From NCBI GenBank assembly GCA_963720695.1, contig CAVRGG010000007.1, positions 372,001 through 436,000 on the forward strand: a stretch of 64,000 bases of DNA, written 5' to 3'. The position numbers and the translations under genes are program-made. This document shows, piece after piece, positions 1-9,075 of the stretch. The DNA comes from UBA668 sp963720695 (lineage in GTDB: Bacteria; Actinomycetota; Acidimicrobiia; Acidimicrobiales; Ilumatobacteraceae). Within the stretch, counting starts at the first letter, position 1. The number at the start of each line of letters is the position of its first letter. Below the pieces are notes generated by a model that worked only from the letters and a program-made list of their open reading frames with translations, did no database searches and was not told the origin of the DNA.

Positions 1-1
1 C

Positions 2-658
2 TTCGCGGACGGGCGCGGCTGTGCGGCGCTGATCGAGCACGACGACGCCGAGCGGGCGATGGTGCTCGAACGACTCGGCCCGAACCTCGCCGAACTCGGT
101 CTCGACGTGCCCGAGACCCTGGAGGCCATCGCCGCCACGCTCCGCGCGTTCTGGCGACCGATGGACCCGGAGTGTGAGCTGCCCACCGGCGTCGATCAGG
201 CGCAGTGGCTGGCGAGCTACGTCGTGCGGACCTGGGAGGAGCTCGACCATCCGTGTCCGCGAGACGTGATCGATCGTGCCGTGGTGCTCTGCGACGAGCG
301 GTCCGCCGCGTTCGATCCCGCAGCGGCCGTCCTGGTGCACGGTGATGCGCATGGATGGAACACGCTGGCGGCAGGCGAGGCCGGGTACAAGTTCGTCGAC
401 CCCGAAGGCCTCTGGTCCGAGCCGGCGCACGACCTGTCGGTGGCCATGCGTGAATACAACGAACCGCTGCTCGCCGGTGACACGGCCGCCCTCGTCCGTC
501 AGCGAGCCGAGCAGTTGGCGACGTGGTGCGACACCGACGCAGAGGCGGTGTGGCAGTGGGGCTTCATCGAGCGCGTGTCGACGGGGCTGGCCAACGTCCG
601 CGACTTCGGGATCGCCCAGGGCGCGCCCTTCCTGGAGGTCGCCCGTAGGTCACGGTGA
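2..658 (+). CDS. Aminoglycoside/hydroxyurea-type phosphotransferase, C-terminal part
   Basis: The reading frame is open from the window edge, so the N-terminus and start codon are missing; 218 codons are visible. The visible part carries a Brenner-type catalytic motif, HGDAHGWN, followed about 20 residues later by DPEGLWSEPAHDL, which matches the metal-binding DxE/DPKP region of the streptomycin 6-kinase-like APH family (APH_6_hur). Members transfer phosphate from ATP to small hydroxylated substrates in the cytoplasm; many chromosomal copies have no proven link to antibiotic resistance. No resistance or transport gene lies beside it, so the substrate is unknown. Family is fairly sure, activity is inference. 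Confidence 0.8.
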   Translation, partial: FADGRGCAALIEHDDAERAMVLERLGPNLAELGLDVPETLEAIAATLRAFWRPMDPECELPTGVDQAQWLASYVVRTWEELDHPCPRDVIDRAVVLCDERSAAFDPAAAVLVHGDAHGWNTLAAGEAGYKFVDPEGLWSEPAHDLSVAMREYNEPLLAGDTAALVRQRAEQLATWCDTDAEAVWQWGFIERVSTGLANVRDFGIAQGAPFLEVARRSR

Positions 659-663
659 TCGCG

Positions 664-957
664 TCAGGTGCAGCCGCTGCCGGGCGCCGCGACCACGTTG
701 CCCTTGGCGTCGAGGTCCATCAGCGAGGATTCGGTGACCAGGTACTTGGGGACCAGGGCTGCCTCGCTCCTGGGCATGTGGCCTTCCAACAGGTCGAAGT
801 TCTCGACGGCCTGTTCGAGGCTGCGGCGGGCATCGTGGCATTGCATCTCGCTCGCCTGCGCGATGCCCTTCGTTCCGGACTCCACCTCCACGGCCCGGCA
901 TGCCGGGAACGTGAGCGCGGCGCCCACGAGGATGAGTGATCCGATGCTGCGTGTCAT
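664..957 (-). CDS. Small exported protein with pseudopilin-like tail
   Basis: This 97-residue protein starts with a basic residue and a hydrophobic stretch ending in FPAC, an imperfect lipobox, so it is probably secreted or lipid-anchored. The mature part (CHDARRSLEQAVENF, then LVPKYL) resembles the short periplasmic module at the C-terminus of many actinobacterial type II secretion G-like proteins, in which a Cys-containing helix of the form C..x.R.ve.AVe.f precedes ALVp.YL. There is no prepilin peptidase motif here, so it is not itself a pilin. Its ATG overlaps the stop of the upstream thioesterase (ATGA), so the two are translationally coupled. Function is unknown. Confidence 0.65.
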   Translation of the reverse strand: MTRSIGSLILVGAALTFPACRAVEVESGTKGIAQASEMQCHDARRSLEQAVENFDLLEGHMPRSEAALVPKYLVTESSLMDLDAKGNVVAAPGSGCT

Positions 958-1331
958 TGTGTCTTGTCCATGAATCGGTCGACCTCCACGAGGACACGGG
1001 TGACCTTGCCTGCAGCCACCAGCCCTTTGGTATCGGACGCCGAAACCATGAACGTGAGCCTTCTGCCCTCGATTTTTTCGAGGAGGGCTTCGGCCTCCAC
1101 CTCGTCGCCGACCGCTGTCGGCTGGAGATGATCGAGCTGGACGCGCATGCCGACGGTGGTGGAGCCCTCGGGGAGGTGACCCGCCAGCGCGGCACAGGTG
1201 GCCTGCTCACAGAGTGCGACGATGCGTGGTGTCGCCAGGACGGCGACCGAACCGGACTGCATGGCGATGGCCGTGTCGGCCTCGGTGACCACCATGCTCG
1301 CCACGCCTCGAAGGCCCACCACCGCACTCAC
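954..1331 (-). CDS. FlK-like hotdog-fold thioesterase
   Basis: The 125-residue product reads through the hotdog pattern of the fluoroacetyl-CoA thioesterase (FlK)-like family: a strand with SVAVLATPRIVALCEQATCAAL-type helix, then GMRVQLDHLQPTAVGDEVEAEA and a late strand of the form GKVTRVLVEVDR. Such proteins hydrolyse small acyl-CoA thioesters in the cytoplasm. I chose the GTG at 1331 because a TAGCCT -10 box lies 8 nt upstream, fitting a leaderless start. The gene is divergent from tldD, with only 32 nt between the two start codons. The natural acyl group cannot be told from sequence. Confidence 0.78.
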   Translation of the reverse strand: MSAVVGLRGVASMVVTEADTAIAMQSGSVAVLATPRIVALCEQATCAALAGHLPEGSTTVGMRVQLDHLQPTAVGDEVEAEALLEKIEGRRLTFMVSASDTKGLVAAGKVTRVLVEVDRFMDKTQ

Positions 1332-1339
1332 GAGGGCGA

Positions 1340-1356
1340 AGGCTACTCGGTAGGCT
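1340..1356. promoter_or_regulatory. Back-to-back leaderless -10 boxes (thioesterase / tldD)
   Basis: On the minus strand TAGCCT (1340-1345) lies 8 nt before the thioesterase GTG; on the plus strand TAGGCT (1351-1356) lies 7 nt before the tldD GTG. The boxes are 5 nt apart, so only one polymerase could occupy the site at a time. Confidence 0.5.
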
Positions 1357-1363
1357 GCCGCAC

Positions 1364-2755
1364 GTGATCGACAGCGACGTGTTGGAGCGGGTGTTGGCAG
1401 CGGCGGTCCGAACAGGGGCCGACTTCGCAGAGGTGTACGCGGAGGACAAACGGTCGACGTCGGCAGGGCTCGACGACGGGCGAGTCGAACAGGTCACCAG
1501 CGGTCGTGACCGCGGCGCGGGCATCCGGGTCGTCAAGGGCGACACGACCGGCTTCGCCCACACCGCCGATCTCTCCGAGAACGGTCTGCTCGACGCCGCT
1601 GCGGCGGCGGCGGCCGCTGCCAGCCAGGGCGACGGCGGAACCCGCACGATCGCGCTCAGCCGCGGCGCCGCCCGCACGGTCAGCCCGGTGACGCAGTACC
1701 CCGACGACATCCGCAAGGCGGACAAGGTCGCGCTCCTCCAACGCATGGATCAGTCGGCCCGCAGCGCCGGTGGCGCGATCGTCCAGGTGAGCGCGGGGTA
1801 CGCCGACAGCCGCAAGCAGATCCTGGTCGCCAACACCGACGGAGTGTTCGTCACCGACGAGCAGGTGCGCACGCTCGTGCGGATCAGTGCGGTCGCGAAC
1901 GGCGACACCGGGATGCAGACGGGGTACCAGAGCGCCGGCCACACCATGGGCTTCGAGCTGTTCGATCGGATCGACGTCGATGATCTCGCCCGCGATGCGG
2001 CCCGGATGGCCCTGTCGAAGCTCAACGCCCGCCCCGCGCCGAGTGGCGCCCTGCCCGTGGTGATCAAGCAGGGCAGTGGCGGTGTGCTGTTCCACGAGGC
2101 GTGCGGCCACGGGCTCGAGGCGGACCTCGTGGCCAAGGGCGGCAGCGTCTATCGCGGGAAGAAGGGCGAGCTCGTCGCCTCACCGCTGGTCACGCTCGTC
2201 GACGACGGCACCATGGCCGGTGAGTGGGGCGCAGTCGGCTACGACGACGAGGGCCACGCCAGCCAGTACAACGTGCTCATCCAGGACGGCGTCCTCACCG
2301 ACTACATGTGGGACTACCTCCGTGCCCGCAAGGAGGGCCGCCCGCAGAGCGGCAACGGTCGCCGCCAGAGCTACCAGCACCTCCCGATGGTCCGCATGAC
2401 CAACACCTACGTGCTCAACGGCACCGAGGACCCCGACGACATCGTGCGCGCGACGGACTACGGCGTGTACGTCGCCAAGCTGGGCGGCGGCAGCGTCAAC
2501 ACGGCCACCGGCGACTTCGTCTTCGGCATGACGGAGGCCTTCCTCATCGAGCACGGCGAGATCACCGAGCCGTTGCGCGAAGGCAACCTCATCGGCAACG
2601 GCCCGCAGGTGCTCAGCGACATCGACCTCCTCGGCAACGACTTCGCGATGGGCGGCCCGGGCATGTGCGGCAAGGACGGGCAGGGCGTGCCCGTGGGCGA
2701 CGGCCAACCGACCCTGAGGGTGAAGTCGCTCACGATCGGCGGCACCGCGGCATGA
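1364..2755 (+). CDS. tldD: TldD metalloprotease subunit
   Basis: This 463-residue protein is a full-length TldD/PmbA-family member. The zinc motif HEACGHGLEAD begins near residue 244 and corresponds to HExxxH in E. coli TldD, the catalytic subunit of the TldD/TldE heterodimer that degrades unfolded peptides and, in some species, trims ribosomally made peptide precursors. The C-terminal half has the usual GGGSVNTATGDFVFGMTEAFLIEHG and the glycine-rich MGGPGMCGKDGQ segment with a conserved Cys. The start is GTG behind a TAGGCT leaderless box. Its stop overlaps tldE, so the two subunits are co-translated. No RiPP precursor is visible nearby. Confidence 0.95.
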   Translation: MIDSDVLERVLAAAVRTGADFAEVYAEDKRSTSAGLDDGRVEQVTSGRDRGAGIRVVKGDTTGFAHTADLSENGLLDAAAAAAAAASQGDGGTRTIALSRGAARTVSPVTQYPDDIRKADKVALLQRMDQSARSAGGAIVQVSAGYADSRKQILVANTDGVFVTDEQVRTLVRISAVANGDTGMQTGYQSAGHTMGFELFDRIDVDDLARDAARMALSKLNARPAPSGALPVVIKQGSGGVLFHEACGHGLEADLVAKGGSVYRGKKGELVASPLVTLVDDGTMAGEWGAVGYDDEGHASQYNVLIQDGVLTDYMWDYLRARKEGRPQSGNGRRQSYQHLPMVRMTNTYVLNGTEDPDDIVRATDYGVYVAKLGGGSVNTATGDFVFGMTEAFLIEHGEITEPLREGNLIGNGPQVLSDIDLLGNDFAMGGPGMCGKDGQGVPVGDGQPTLRVKSLTIGGTAA

Positions 2756-4095
2756 GCGCCGAGCTCCAGGAACTGGCCGACCGCGTCGTCGCGCAGGCCC
2801 GCCCCGGTGAACAGGTCGAGGCGTACGTCTCGCGGGATCACGAGACCGACATCCGCGTCTACGAGGGCGAGGTCGAGCACTTCGTGAGCGCGCAGAGCGA
2901 GGGCATCGGCATCCGCGTCATCCGCGACGGACGCACCGGCTTCGCGTACGCGGGCACGCTCGACCCGACCGCCATCGCCGAAGTGCTCGCGGAAGCACGC
3001 GACAACGTCGAGTTCGGCACCCCCGACGAATGGGCCGGTCTGGCCGACCCCGACGGGGTCGACGTCGTGCCCCAGGAGCTGTGGAACGAAGCCCTCGCCG
3101 CGTACGGCACCGATCGCAAGATCGAGCTGACCAAGGAGCTCGAGCGCCTCACCCTGTCCATGGACACGCGCGTCCGCATCGACGACGCGAACTACGCCGA
3201 CGTCGCCGTCGAGTCGGCCGTCTCCTCCACCAGCGGCATCCGTCGCTCCGGCCGCGAGAACGGCTGCTACGTGAGCGTCAGCACGATGGCCGACGACGGC
3301 GACGAAACGCAGACCGGGTTCGGGTTCAGCGTCGGCCGCTCGCCGGACGAGTTCGACCTGCAGAAGGCGGCCCGCGAGGCGGCCGACCGGGCGACGCGAC
3401 TGCTCGGCGCCACCAAGCCGTCGAGCAAGCGGGTCACCGTCGTGCTCGACCCGTACGTGACCGCCATGTTCCTGGGCATCATCTCCAGCACGCTCAACGG
3501 CGAAGCGGTGGCGAAGGGCCGCAGCCTGTTCAAGGACCGCATGGGTGATCAGGTCGCCAATCCGATCGTCACCCTCGTCGACGACCCCACCAACCCGCTC
3601 GCCTACACCGCCACCGACATCGACGGCGAGGGCCTGGCGGCGCGACGCAACGAGCTCATCGCCGGTGGCGTGCTCCAAGGGTTCGTGCACAACAGCTACA
3701 GCGCCCGCCGGGTCGGCGCACGGAGCACCGGCAATGCCGTGCGCGGAGGTTTCAAGGGGACGCCCGGCGTCGGATGTCTCGCGTTGGCGCTCGCCCCCGG
3801 CGATCGCGACCAGGCGGCGCTCGTCGCCGATGTCGACGACGGCGTCCTCATCCAGTCGGTGCAGGGACTGCACAGTGGCGTGAACCCGATCAGCGGGGAC
3901 TTCTCCGTGGGGGCCTCGGGGCTCACCATCACCAACGGCACGGTGGGTGCCCCGATCCGGGAGTTCACCATCGCCTCCACCTTGCAGCGCATGCTGCTCG
4001 ACGTCGTCGAGGTCGGCGGCGACGTCGACTGGTTGCCGATGAGGGCGGCGGGCGTCAGTCTGGTCATTCGCGACATCACCATGTCCGGCGCCTGA
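2752..4095 (+). CDS. tldE: TldE/PmbA non-catalytic partner of TldD
   Basis: The start ATG overlaps the tldD stop (ATGA), giving a 447-residue protein. It has the PmbA/TldE layout: an N-terminal domain with EAYVSRDHETDIRVYEGEVE, and a C-terminal domain with LDPYVTAMFLGIISSTLNGEAV in place of the zinc motif, so the HExxxH ligands of TldD are absent as expected for the regulatory subunit. The family role is to close the proteolytic chamber of the TldD/TldE dimer. It is followed after 2 nt by a PHP phosphoesterase, suggesting one transcript for tldD-tldE-PHP-uppP. Confidence 0.94.
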   Translation: MSAELQELADRVVAQARPGEQVEAYVSRDHETDIRVYEGEVEHFVSAQSEGIGIRVIRDGRTGFAYAGTLDPTAIAEVLAEARDNVEFGTPDEWAGLADPDGVDVVPQELWNEALAAYGTDRKIELTKELERLTLSMDTRVRIDDANYADVAVESAVSSTSGIRRSGRENGCYVSVSTMADDGDETQTGFGFSVGRSPDEFDLQKAAREAADRATRLLGATKPSSKRVTVVLDPYVTAMFLGIISSTLNGEAVAKGRSLFKDRMGDQVANPIVTLVDDPTNPLAYTATDIDGEGLAARRNELIAGGVLQGFVHNSYSARRVGARSTGNAVRGGFKGTPGVGCLALALAPGDRDQAALVADVDDGVLIQSVQGLHSGVNPISGDFSVGASGLTITNGTVGAPIREFTIASTLQRMLLDVVEVGGDVDWLPMRAAGVSLVIRDITMSGA

Positions 4096-4097
4096 CC

Positions 4098-4811
4098 GTG
4101 CCAGCGCCGACGCCCGTCGGGGTCGAGCGCCATCCGCACCTGGCGGATCCGTCGCCGCCGGGATGGGTGCGTGTCGATCTCCACAGCCACACGATGTGGA
4201 GCGGCGACAGCACGACGACACCTGACGAGGTCGAGGCCGCGGTCCGCGAGAGCGGCATCGACGTGCTCTGCATCACGGATCACAACGCGATCCGCGGTGC
4301 GGTCGAACTGGCCGAGCGGCTGCCGTGTCGCGTGATCGTCGGCGAGGAACTGCGCACGCACGCCGGCGAGATCATCGGGCTGTTCCTGACCGAACGCATC
4401 CCGGTGGGCGTCTCACCCGCCGAGGCGGCGCGGGCGATCCGAGCGCAGGGCGGCGTGGTCTACATCCCGCATCCGTTCGACCCGATGCGGCGCAACATGG
4501 CCGAGCCCGCCTTGCTCGATCTCGCGAACGGGGGACTGATCGATGCGGTGGAGGTCCTGAACGCGAAGACCTCGCTGCGCAGCCTCAACGAACGGGCCGC
4601 TCGCTTCGCCGCCGACTTCGATCTCGCGGCCGGCGCCGGGAGCGACGCCCACGTCCCGAACGCGCTCGGAGCGGCATATGTGGAGATGCCGGACTTCGAC
4701 GGACCGGTGGACTTCCTGGAGAAGGTGCGGCTCGGCCGCGTCGTCGGTCACCACTGGGACGAACACCGTCCCTGGACTCCTCGAATTCTTCCGAGCGTGT
4801 CCACCGAGTAG
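4098..4811 (+). CDS. PHP-domain metal-dependent phosphoesterase
   Basis: The 237-residue product contains the ordered metal-binding motifs of the PHP superfamily: DLHSHTMWSGD (about residues 34-44), ITDHNA, GEELRTHAGEI, IPHPFDP and GSDAH. These bind two or three divalent ions in a TIM-like barrel and act on phosphoesters; single-domain relatives include RNase AM/YciV-type 3',5'-nucleotide phosphatases and histidinol-phosphatase-like enzymes. I chose the GTG 2 nt after the tldE stop; an ATG-initiated longer frame would run inside tldE and lacks homology-like sequence. The actual substrate is not evident. Position between tldE and uppP suggests housekeeping rather than a pathway link. Confidence 0.85.
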   Translation: MPAPTPVGVERHPHLADPSPPGWVRVDLHSHTMWSGDSTTTPDEVEAAVRESGIDVLCITDHNAIRGAVELAERLPCRVIVGEELRTHAGEIIGLFLTERIPVGVSPAEAARAIRAQGGVVYIPHPFDPMRRNMAEPALLDLANGGLIDAVEVLNAKTSLRSLNERAARFAADFDLAAGAGSDAHVPNALGAAYVEMPDFDGPVDFLEKVRLGRVVGHHWDEHRPWTPRILPSVSTE

Positions 4812-4822
4812 AACTGGTCACC

Positions 4823-5653
4823 GTGCCCATCTTCCACGCCATCGTGCTCGGCCTCGTCCAGGGCCTGTCGGAGTTCTTGCCCATCTCCTCGAGCGGTCAC
4901 CTCCTGCTGGTCCCGTGGATGTTCGGTTGGCACGACTTCGACAACACCTCGATCGAGAAGGCGTTCGACGTGGCCCTGCACATCGGCACCCTGGTCGCCG
5001 TCTGCGGGTACTTTCGCAAGGAGCTCGTCGTCTACGTGCGCGAAGGGGTGCGCCTCGTGGTGAAGCGGGAGAAGCCGGTCAATGCCGAAGGTCGGCTGGC
5101 CTGGTTGCTGGTGCTGTCCGCGCTTCCTGCGGCGGCGGTCGGCGCCGTGGCGGAGAAGTCGATCGACGAGAAGCTGGGCACGCCGGGCCTCATCGCCGGC
5201 TCGCTGATCTTCTTCGGCCTGCTGTTGCTGTGGGCCGACCGCCGAGCCGGCGCTCGCACGCTCGAGACCTACGACCGTGGCGACGCGCTCAAGGTCGGCA
5301 CCGCCCAGATCCTCGCCCTCAATCCGGGCACCTCGCGCAGCGGCATCACCATCACGGCCGCTCGCTACCTCGGCTTCGACCGCGACTCCGCGGCCCGGGC
5401 CAGTTTCCTGATGGCCATTCCGGTCACCGCCGGCGCCGTGGTGTTCAAGATGGCCAAGCTGTTCAAGGACGGCGTTCCCCATGGGCTCGCGATCCCGATG
5501 CTGGTCGGCATCGTCACCTCGGGCGTGTCGGGTTGGTTCGCCGTGTGGGGCACGCTGCGCCTGGTGCGCACGCATTCGTTCACGCCGTTCGTGATCTATC
5601 GGGTCGGCCTCGGTGTGCTGGTGTTCGCGCTGATGATCACCGGGGTGCGGTAG
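4823..5653 (+). CDS. uppP: Undecaprenyl-diphosphatase UppP
   Basis: This 276-residue, multi-spanning membrane protein is the BacA/UppP type of undecaprenyl pyrophosphate phosphatase, which recycles the lipid carrier for peptidoglycan and other wall polymers at the outer face of the membrane. Both signature motifs are present: the (E/Q)-rich LSEFLPISSSGHLLLVP near the N-terminus and NPGTSRSGIT near residue 170. The length matches the family (about 270-280). The GTG at 4823 was chosen because it directly precedes the first membrane helix; it follows the PHP gene by 11 nt. Overproduction of this family is classically linked to bacitracin tolerance. Confidence 0.95.
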   Translation: MPIFHAIVLGLVQGLSEFLPISSSGHLLLVPWMFGWHDFDNTSIEKAFDVALHIGTLVAVCGYFRKELVVYVREGVRLVVKREKPVNAEGRLAWLLVLSALPAAAVGAVAEKSIDEKLGTPGLIAGSLIFFGLLLLWADRRAGARTLETYDRGDALKVGTAQILALNPGTSRSGITITAARYLGFDRDSAARASFLMAIPVTAGAVVFKMAKLFKDGVPHGLAIPMLVGIVTSGVSGWFAVWGTLRLVRTHSFTPFVIYRVGLGVLVFALMITGVR

Positions 5654-5658
5654 GTCGA

Positions 5659-5678
5659 GGGTAGGGAGAACCCCACCC
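5659..5678 (+). terminator. Possible hairpin terminator after uppP
   Basis: GGGTAGGG and CCCCACCC flank an AGAA loop and pair at 7 of 8 positions with one A-C mismatch. No T-run follows, so this is a weak candidate for the end of the tldD-uppP transcript. Confidence 0.3.
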
Positions 5679-5734
5679 CGAAGATGCCTGACCGCCGGAT
5701 GGCGCCGGTGGCCGCCTGATCGCACGCTGGAGGC

Positions 5735-7810
5735 ATGCTTCGACAACTCGCTCGCACCTGCGTCCGTCACCGCCGCCTCGTGGTGCTCCTCTGGCTGCTC
5801 GGCGCCGTCGGCGCGGTGGCCCTCGCCGGTTCGCTGGGAGGCTCGTTCGCCCAGAACGGGCGACTGCCGGGCACCGACAGCGACCGCGCGTACCAGCTCT
5901 TGCTCACCGCCTCGCCCGAGGATCCGAACGTCGCCGGCGACACGGCACGCCTCGTGTTCGAGGACGATGCCGGCATCGGCGATCCGGCGGTCGCGAGTCG
6001 GATCGACGACTTCCTGCACACCATCGGCGAGACACCCGGCGTGATCGTCGCCCCGAACGGGCACAACGAGCTCATGGTCTCGCCCTCCGGCACCATCGCC
6101 GCCGGTGAGATCTCGTTGCGCAAACACGATGACGCCGTCGTCGCGTCGATCCAGGACCAGCTCGCGACGATGAACCGGGGCAGGACGCACGTCGCAGCGG
6201 CCGGGTGGAGGTTCCAGACCGGTGGCGTGCCGGCGTCGGAGGGCTTCGGGCTCCTCGCCGCGGCCGTGATCCTGCTGATCGCATTCGGCTCGATGGTCGC
6301 GATGGGTGTCCCCATCGTGACCGCCATCTTCGGCATCGTGGTCGGGTTGTCGACCGTACAGCTGTGGGCGGCGATCGTGCAGACCCCGGACTTCACCGTC
6401 CAGGTCGCGTCCATGGTCGGGCTCGGCGTCGGCATCGACTACGCGCTGTTCATCGTCACTCGCTACCGGGTGGCCCTGGCGAGGTCCGGCTCGCCCATCG
6501 ACGCCGTGGCGGAGGCGATCGACACCGCCGGTCGAGCCGTCGTCTTCGCGGGGATGACGGTCATGATCTCGCTGCTGGGCATGCTCCTCATGGGGATGTC
6601 GTTCCTGAACGGGCTCGCCTTCGGCACTGCGACATCCGTCCTGGTGGCGGTCCTCGCCGCGATCACGCTCCTGCCCGCGCTGCTCGGCATGGTCGGCCAC
6701 CGCATCGATCGCCTGTCGATCCATCGTCGCCCGCGCCGCGCTCGCGAGTCCGTGTGGCATCGGTGGAGTCGCTTCGTCCAACGCCACGCGGTCGCCTGCT
6801 CGGTGACCGGCCTGGCAGTGCTCGTCGCGTTGGCCGTCCCGGCGCTGCAGATGCGGATGGCCTCGGCCGACGCCGGCAACGATCCGGTGGGCTCCACCAC
6901 CCGGGTCGCCTACGACCGCCTGGCCGCGGGCTTCGGCGCCGGCTACAACGGCCCGCTGCTGATCGTGACCGAGCCGGGAAGTGCTGCGGACGACGTGGCT
7001 CGGCTGTCGGGCGCCGTGCAGGCCGTCGAGGGTGTCGCGGCCGTGCAGGCCGCCCCGACGGGCGGTGTCTCGCTGATCACGGTGATCCCCACCACAGGGC
7101 CACAGGACCCGGCGACGAGCGAGCTGGTCCACCGGTTGCGGACGACGATCGACCACGTCGGTGTGCCGGCGCACGTCGGCGGGCAGACGGCGAGCGACGT
7201 CGACTTCTCGGGCCTGATGAGCGCCCGGCTGCCGGTGTTCATCGGTGCCGTGCTGGCGCTGAGCTTCCTGCTGCTGATGCTGGTGTTCCGCTCGCTGCTC
7301 GTGCCACTGAAGGCGGTCCTGCTCAACCTGCTCTCCATCGGTGCTGCGTACGGCGTGCTCGTGGCGGTGTTCCAGTGGGGCTGGCTGGGATGGTTGATCG
7401 GCGTCCACGAGGGCGCCCCGATCGAGCCGTGGGCGCCGATGATGTTGTTCGCGATCGTGTTCGGGTTGTCGATGGACTACGAGGTGTTCCTGCTGTCCTC
7501 CGTGAAGGAGCGCGTCGACGCCGGCGAGTCGAACAGCCACGCCGTCGTGGAGGGCCTGGCGTCGACAGCGCGAGTCATCACCGCCGCCGCTGCCATCATG
7601 GTGTGTGTGTTCGGGAGCTTCATCCTCGGGGACCTGCGATCGATCAAGCTGATCGGACTCGGTCTCTCTGTCGCCGTGTTCCTCGACGCGACCATCGTTC
7701 GGATGGTGCTGGTCCCGGCGACGATGGAACTGCTCGGCGATCGCAACTGGTGGCTCCCACGGCCGCTGCGGCGGGTGCTGCCCAAGGTGCAGTTGGAGGT
7801 GGCGTCGTGA
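5735..7810 (+). CDS. MMPL/RND-family membrane transporter
   Basis: The 691-residue protein has the two-fold MMPL layout: one N-terminal membrane helix, an extracytoplasmic loop of about 130 residues, a bundle of five helices containing GLGVGIDYALFIVTRYR, then a second helix-loop-bundle repeat with GLSMDYEVFLLSSVKER. The GxxxDY motifs carry the acidic residue used for proton coupling in RND/MMPL transporters. Family members export lipids, siderophores or drugs across the cytoplasmic membrane. It overlaps the following histidine kinase by 4 nt (GTGA), so it is likely part of the operon controlled by, or sensed together with, that two-component system. The cargo is unknown. Confidence 0.88.
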   Translation: MLRQLARTCVRHRRLVVLLWLLGAVGAVALAGSLGGSFAQNGRLPGTDSDRAYQLLLTASPEDPNVAGDTARLVFEDDAGIGDPAVASRIDDFLHTIGETPGVIVAPNGHNELMVSPSGTIAAGEISLRKHDDAVVASIQDQLATMNRGRTHVAAAGWRFQTGGVPASEGFGLLAAAVILLIAFGSMVAMGVPIVTAIFGIVVGLSTVQLWAAIVQTPDFTVQVASMVGLGVGIDYALFIVTRYRVALARSGSPIDAVAEAIDTAGRAVVFAGMTVMISLLGMLLMGMSFLNGLAFGTATSVLVAVLAAITLLPALLGMVGHRIDRLSIHRRPRRARESVWHRWSRFVQRHAVACSVTGLAVLVALAVPALQMRMASADAGNDPVGSTTRVAYDRLAAGFGAGYNGPLLIVTEPGSAADDVARLSGAVQAVEGVAAVQAAPTGGVSLITVIPTTGPQDPATSELVHRLRTTIDHVGVPAHVGGQTASDVDFSGLMSARLPVFIGAVLALSFLLLMLVFRSLLVPLKAVLLNLLSIGAAYGVLVAVFQWGWLGWLIGVHEGAPIEPWAPMMLFAIVFGLSMDYEVFLLSSVKERVDAGESNSHAVVEGLASTARVITAAAAIMVCVFGSFILGDLRSIKLIGLGLSVAVFLDATIVRMVLVPATMELLGDRNWWLPRPLRRVLPKVQLEVAS

Positions 7811-9075
7811 GGTTGCTGCGCCGCATCTTCGGGCCCTACGGGCACGCCCGCGTGTGGAAGGAGTCGGCCCATCTGCTGCTCGACCTCGCTGTGGGCATCG
7901 CGCTGTTCACCATCGTGGTGACGATGCTGTCGGTGAGCGCCGGACTGCTCGTCACGCTCGTCGGCCTGCCGTTGCTGGCGCTCACGATCGCGATCGGCCG
8001 CTGGATGGGCACGGCGGAACGTGCTCGCGCCCGGGCACTGCTCGACACGACGCTGCCGGGCTGGCCGCCCCTCTCCGCGGAGGGAACGTGGTGGCAGCGC
8101 GCCACCCGCTTGTTCCGGGACGGCCCGGGCTGGAAGGGACTGCTGTACGGCGTGCTCATGCTGCCGTGGGGCATCGTGACGTTCACGGTCACCGTCGTCA
8201 TCTGGTCGGTCGCCTGGTCGCTCGCGGTGTATCCGTTCTTCGGTTGGGCCCTCCCCGGCCAGGAGTTCGGTGACGGCGTCCACTTCACCACCCTCGAGCG
8301 AGTCGGCATCGCCATCGGCGGTGGCATCGTCGGCTGGCTGCTGGTCCTCGCGCTCCCGTACGTCATCCACGGTTTCGCCAAGGCCAGCGGCGCGCTGATC
8401 CGGGCCCTGCTGTCACCGGGCAACGAGGCCGCCCTCGCACAGCGGGTGACCGAGCTCCGTGAGAGCCGCGATGCCACCACCGACGCCGCCGCCTCCGAGC
8501 TGCGCCGGATCGAGCGCGATCTCCACGACGGCGCGCAGCAGCGCCTGGTGAGCGTGGCGATGAACCTCGGCATGGCCAAGGACCGGCTCGACTCCATCGA
8601 GGACGAGCACGCCCGTGAGCTCGTCGGTCGCGCGCACGACGAGGCCAAGCAGGCGATCGTGGAGCTGCGCGACCTGGTGCGGGGCATCCACCCCGCGGTG
8701 CTGACCGATCGCGGGCTCGATGCAGCGGTGTCCGCTCTGGCCGCTCGCTGCCCGGTGCCGGTGACGATGCACGCCGAGCTGCCCCGGCGGCTCCCGCCAC
8801 CGGTCGAGGCCGCGGCCTACTTCGTCGTCGCCGAGGCGCTCACCAACGTGGCCAAGCACAGCGGCGCCCACTCGGTCACCGTGCGCATGGTGGATCGCGA
8901 CGACACGCTCGTCGTCGAGATCGTCGACGACGGCCACGGCGGGGCGGACCTCGGTCATGGCGGCGGGCTGCAGGGCCTGCAGGATCGCATCCGCGGTGTG
9001 GAGGGCCGGTTGCGCATCGCCAGCCCGCCAGGCGGGCCCACCACGCTCATCGCGGAGGTGCCATGCGGATCGTGA
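7807..9075 (+). CDS. Membrane sensor histidine kinase (HisKA_3 type)
   Basis: The GTG overlaps the transporter stop. The 422-residue product has an N-terminal sensor region with about four membrane helices and the two-segment hydrophobic pattern of the actinobacterial Sensor domain (about residues 15-205), a coiled linker, the dimerisation/phosphoacceptor motif ERDLHDGAQQRL with the phosphorylated His near residue 240, and a HATPase domain with EALTNVAKHSGA and the glycine boxes DDGHGGAD and GGLQGLQDR. This is the NarX/DesK-like class that pairs with LuxR-type regulators, here the next gene. There is no large extracytoplasmic ligand domain, so the signal may be in the membrane. Confidence 0.9.
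   Translation: MRLLRRIFGPYGHARVWKESAHLLLDLAVGIALFTIVVTMLSVSAGLLVTLVGLPLLALTIAIGRWMGTAERARARALLDTTLPGWPPLSAEGTWWQRATRLFRDGPGWKGLLYGVLMLPWGIVTFTVTVVIWSVAWSLAVYPFFGWALPGQEFGDGVHFTTLERVGIAIGGGIVGWLLVLALPYVIHGFAKASGALIRALLSPGNEAALAQRVTELRESRDATTDAAASELRRIERDLHDGAQQRLVSVAMNLGMAKDRLDSIEDEHARELVGRAHDEAKQAIVELRDLVRGIHPAVLTDRGLDAAVSALAARCPVPVTMHAELPRRLPPPVEAAAYFVVAEALTNVAKHSGAHSVTVRMVDRDDTLVVEIVDDGHGGADLGHGGGLQGLQDRIRGVEGRLRIASPPGGPTTLIAEVPCGS

Noticed and set aside
2224..2750. Long open frames antisense or out of frame to tldD, hrpA, valS and the pilus genes
   Set aside because: They are Arg/Pro/Ala/Gly-rich shadows of high-GC coding sequence with no family motifs.
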